Shown here: in pieces, positions 16,073-17,586 of the stretch
How positions within the stretch are numbered: the first letter of the stretch is position 1
Layout of the letters: each line of letters begins with the position of its first letter
Origin: Deltaproteobacteria bacterium
Lineage (GTDB): Bacteria > Desulfobacterota > Syntrophia > Syntrophales > UBA5619
Direction: 5' to 3'
Length of the DNA stretch: 17,586 nucleotides
Assembly (NCBI GenBank): GCA_023487865.1
Contig: JAMDBG010000195.1
Location: forward strand, 1 to 17,586
The notes under the pieces: model-generated
Seen by the model: only the letters and a program-made list of their open reading frames with translations
The model's database searches: none
What the model was told of the DNA's origin: nothing
Made by a program: the position numbers and the translations under genes

Positions 16073-16119
16073 TTGACAACCCTTTCAAAATGACCTATTG
16101 CTCTGGTAAACGTTTACCA
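16073..16119 (+). promoter_or_regulatory. Promoter and LacI-type operator of the repressor gene
   Basis: TTGACA (16073-16078), 17 nt, then TATTGC (16096-16101). Two bases later begins TGGTAAACGTTTACCA (16104-16119), a perfect 16-bp palindrome with the central CG typical of LacI/PurR/CcpA-family operators. It covers the expected transcription start, so binding should block transcription. It lies 20 nt before the repressor ATG, implying autoregulation. Confidence 0.85.
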
Positions 16120-16139
16120 TTTCCTTGCCGGAGTGAGTC

Positions 16140-17162
16140 ATGCCCAATATATTAGATGTGGCCCTCAAGGCCCGTGTTTCGATCGCCACCGTATCGCGTG
16201 TGGTCAACAAGAGCCATCACAAGGTCAACCGGGCCACACAGGAGAGGGTGCTGAAGGTCATCCGGGAGCTGGACTACCGCCCCAACGCCCTTGCCAAGGG
16301 GCTGCTCATGAAAAAAACCATGACGATCGGGATCATCATCCCCGATATTTCCAACCCCTACTATGCGGAGATTGTCCGGGGCATCCAGGATGTGGCCGAC
16401 CAGGCCGGGTATGCGGTCACGCTCCACAACACGGATAAGAAGCCGGGGGGGATCACCCGCTACATTTATCTGCTCCGGGAGAAATCGGCCGACGGAATCA
16501 TCTTCAGCGGCGGGATCATCGACGGCCCCGAAACCGTTTCCATCCTGAAGGAACTGAAGGAGAGGGTCGTCGTGATCGGCCGGCACGAGGTCGATTTTCC
16601 CGCGGTCATGGTCGACAACGTCGGTGGGGCCGCCCAGGCCGTCCAGCATTTGCTCGATATCGGCCACAGGCGGATCGGCTTCATCGGCGGACCGGACGGA
16701 TCCACGACGGCCCTGGATCGTCTGGCGGGATACAAAAAAGCCATGGCCAAGAGCGGAGTGATGGCTGCTCCAGGGCTTGTCAAAAAAGGGGCCTGGACTC
16801 CGGAAAGCGGCTACCTCCTGGGGACAGAGCTTCTGAAGGGGAAAGGCAGGCCCACGGCGATAGCGGCCGCCAACGACCAGATGGCCTTCGGCGCCATCAA
16901 GGCGGCAAGGGCGCTGGGGTTGGCGGTGCCGAAAGATCTGGCCGTCGCGGGGTTTGACGACATCCCCCTGAGCTCCTATTTCGATCCCCCCCTGACGACG
17001 GTAAAGATCCCCATGCATGACCTGGGGGCCGCTTCCATGAAGATGCTGCTCGGCCTCATTTCCGGAGGAAAGTTCGAGAAAATGAAGCTGTTCCGGACGA
17101 CACTTCAGGTCCGGGGATCCACCGCAGAGCCGCAAAAGAAAGAAAGCGGAAAAAAAAGTTGA
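16140..17162 (+). CDS. LacI/GalR-family transcriptional regulator
   Basis: A 340-residue repressor-type protein of normal family length. The N-terminal helix-turn-helix (about 3-25: ILDVALKARVSIATVSRVVN) is followed by the hinge segment DYRPNALAKGLLMKKT (44-59). The periplasmic-binding-protein-like ligand domain starts with IGIIIPDISNPYYAEIVRGI and includes the family motifs GHRRIGFIGG, AANDQMAFGA and VAGFDDIPLSSYFDPPLTTV. A palindromic operator overlaps its own promoter, and a near-identical one controls the creatininase-family gene 93 nt downstream. The ligand is unknown; from the neighbour it may be a small amide, purine-breakdown product or sugar. The last codons contain the -35 box of the next promoter. 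A GGAGTGA ribosome site precedes the ATG. Confidence 0.94.
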   Translation: MPNILDVALKARVSIATVSRVVNKSHHKVNRATQERVLKVIRELDYRPNALAKGLLMKKTMTIGIIIPDISNPYYAEIVRGIQDVADQAGYAVTLHNTDKKPGGITRYIYLLREKSADGIIFSGGIIDGPETVSILKELKERVVVIGRHEVDFPAVMVDNVGGAAQAVQHLLDIGHRRIGFIGGPDGSTTALDRLAGYKKAMAKSGVMAAPGLVKKGAWTPESGYLLGTELLKGKGRPTAIAAANDQMAFGAIKAARALGLAVPKDLAVAGFDDIPLSSYFDPPLTTVKIPMHDLGAASMKMLLGLISGGKFEKMKLFRTTLQVRGSTAEPQKKESGKKS

Positions 17163-17205
17163 CAAAGCGGTTTTCAGAAATTATGATGATGGAAAAGCTT
17201 TACCA
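17159..17205 (+). promoter_or_regulatory. Promoter and LacI-type operator of the creatininase-family gene
   Basis: TTGACA (17159-17164, overlapping the stop codon of the regulator gene), 17 nt, then TATGAT (17182-17187), five of six matches. Two bases later begins TGGAAAAGCTTTACCA (17190-17205), whose half-sites TGGAAAAG and CTTTACCA form a 16-bp palindrome with one mismatch. Box spacing and operator offset are identical to the promoter at 16073-16119. Confidence 0.85.
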
Positions 17206-17255
17206 TTAGCCTCCAATAAACAAAATTGATCTAACAGACGAAAAGGAGAAACACT

Positions 17256-17586
17256 ATGACAGAACACTATGACCTCAATGAAATCCCCTGGACCGACGTC
17301 GCCGCCTCCATTAAGGCCGGCAACGACGTGATCATGATTCCCGTCGGCAGCATGGAGAAGCATGGTCACCATGTGCCCCTGGGGGTCGACTCCTACACCA
17401 CCATGGGCAGCGTCGAGTACGCGGCCAAAAAGGCGAAGGTCCTCTATACGCCGCTCCTCCCCTTCGGTGTTTCGACCCACCACATGGGCGAACCCGGCTG
17501 GGGGACGGGCACCGTCACCTTCTGCCCGGAGACCTTCCGCGAGGTCCTGTACAACATCGGCCGCAGCCTGATCTTCTCGGGCTTCA
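17256..17586 (+). CDS. Creatininase-family amidohydrolase (3' end off the window)
   Basis: The visible 110 codons begin MTEHYDLNEIPWTDVAASIK. The core motif IPVGSMEKHGHHVPLGVDS matches the family consensus P.GS.EQHG.HLP..TD, with metal ligands Glu, His and Asp in place. The second segment PFGVSTHHMGEPGWGTGTVT carries the other conserved His and Gly residues. Known family members hydrolyse creatinine, FAPy-type amides or, in mycofactocin synthesis, a peptide, so the substrate cannot be named. A good ribosome site (AAAAGGAG) precedes the ATG. It is almost certainly repressed by the LacI-type regulator upstream. The C-terminus is beyond the right edge. Confidence 0.9.
   Translation, partial: MTEHYDLNEIPWTDVAASIKAGNDVIMIPVGSMEKHGHHVPLGVDSYTTMGSVEYAAKKAKVLYTPLLPFGVSTHHMGEPGWGTGTVTFCPETFREVLYNIGRSLIFSGF

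Noticed and set aside
16152..17165. Minus-strand open frame of 337 codons opposite the LacI-type gene
   Set aside because: A codon-bias shadow; the plus strand encodes a complete LacI-family protein with promoter and operator.

Overview
The window looks like chromosomal DNA from an anaerobic, fairly GC-rich bacterium, most likely a Deltaproteobacteria / Thermodesulfobacteriota-type organism (Syntrophales-like is my best guess). The basis is a two-centre desulfoferrodoxin, a type I-C CRISPR-Cas operon, and high GC with G/C-ending codons across the right two thirds. This placement is inference; no rRNA or other strong phylogenetic marker is present.

Left region (1-5.76 kb) is an accessory defence island, visibly more AT-rich than the rest. 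On the minus strand, cas3, cas5c and cas8c form the overlapping front end of a type I-C operon; cas8c runs off the left edge, and cas7, cas4, cas1, cas2 and the CRISPR array would be expected beyond it. Directly upstream of the intact cas3 lies a decayed N-terminal fragment of a second cas3-like gene (HD-domain start, frameshifted, with His-Asp replaced by Ser-Glu). Facing away from it is an antitoxin-toxin pair (RelE/ParE superfamily toxin) with a plausible promoter and palindromic operator. Tail to tail with the toxin is the remains of a DnaQ-type 3'-5' exonuclease in which the Exo I and Exo III motifs have been joined by an internal deletion.

Middle region (5.76-12.75 kb) is GC-rich housekeeping metabolism on the plus strand: a strong sigma70-type promoter and a leader of about 160 nt, then phosphoglucomutase (pgm), an unrecognised zinc-ribbon-like protein, adenine deaminase (ade), glycerate 2-kinase (MOFRL family) and a glycerophosphodiester phosphodiesterase. 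Converging on this last gene from the minus strand are an alpha/beta hydrolase and an overlapping patatin-like phospholipase. The patatin, hydrolase, phosphodiesterase and glycerate kinase could together handle phospholipid and glycerol-derivative turnover, though this is inferred from proximity.

Right region (14.7-17.6 kb, plus strand) holds a small protein with a histone-H1-like Lys/Ala tail followed by desulfoferrodoxin (superoxide reductase), then a mostly empty spacer with a strong hairpin, a LacI-family repressor, and the start of a creatininase-family amidohydrolase that runs off the right edge. The repressor gene and the creatininase-family gene each have a TTGACA-17-TAT promoter followed, exactly 2 nt after the -10 box, by near-identical 16-bp palindromes. 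This is strong sequence evidence for autoregulation plus control of the downstream gene.

The most notable observations are the paired operators, the second cas3 remnant and the internally deleted exonuclease. I saw no clearly novel complete system. No tRNA, rRNA, CRISPR repeats or insertion sequences were seen.
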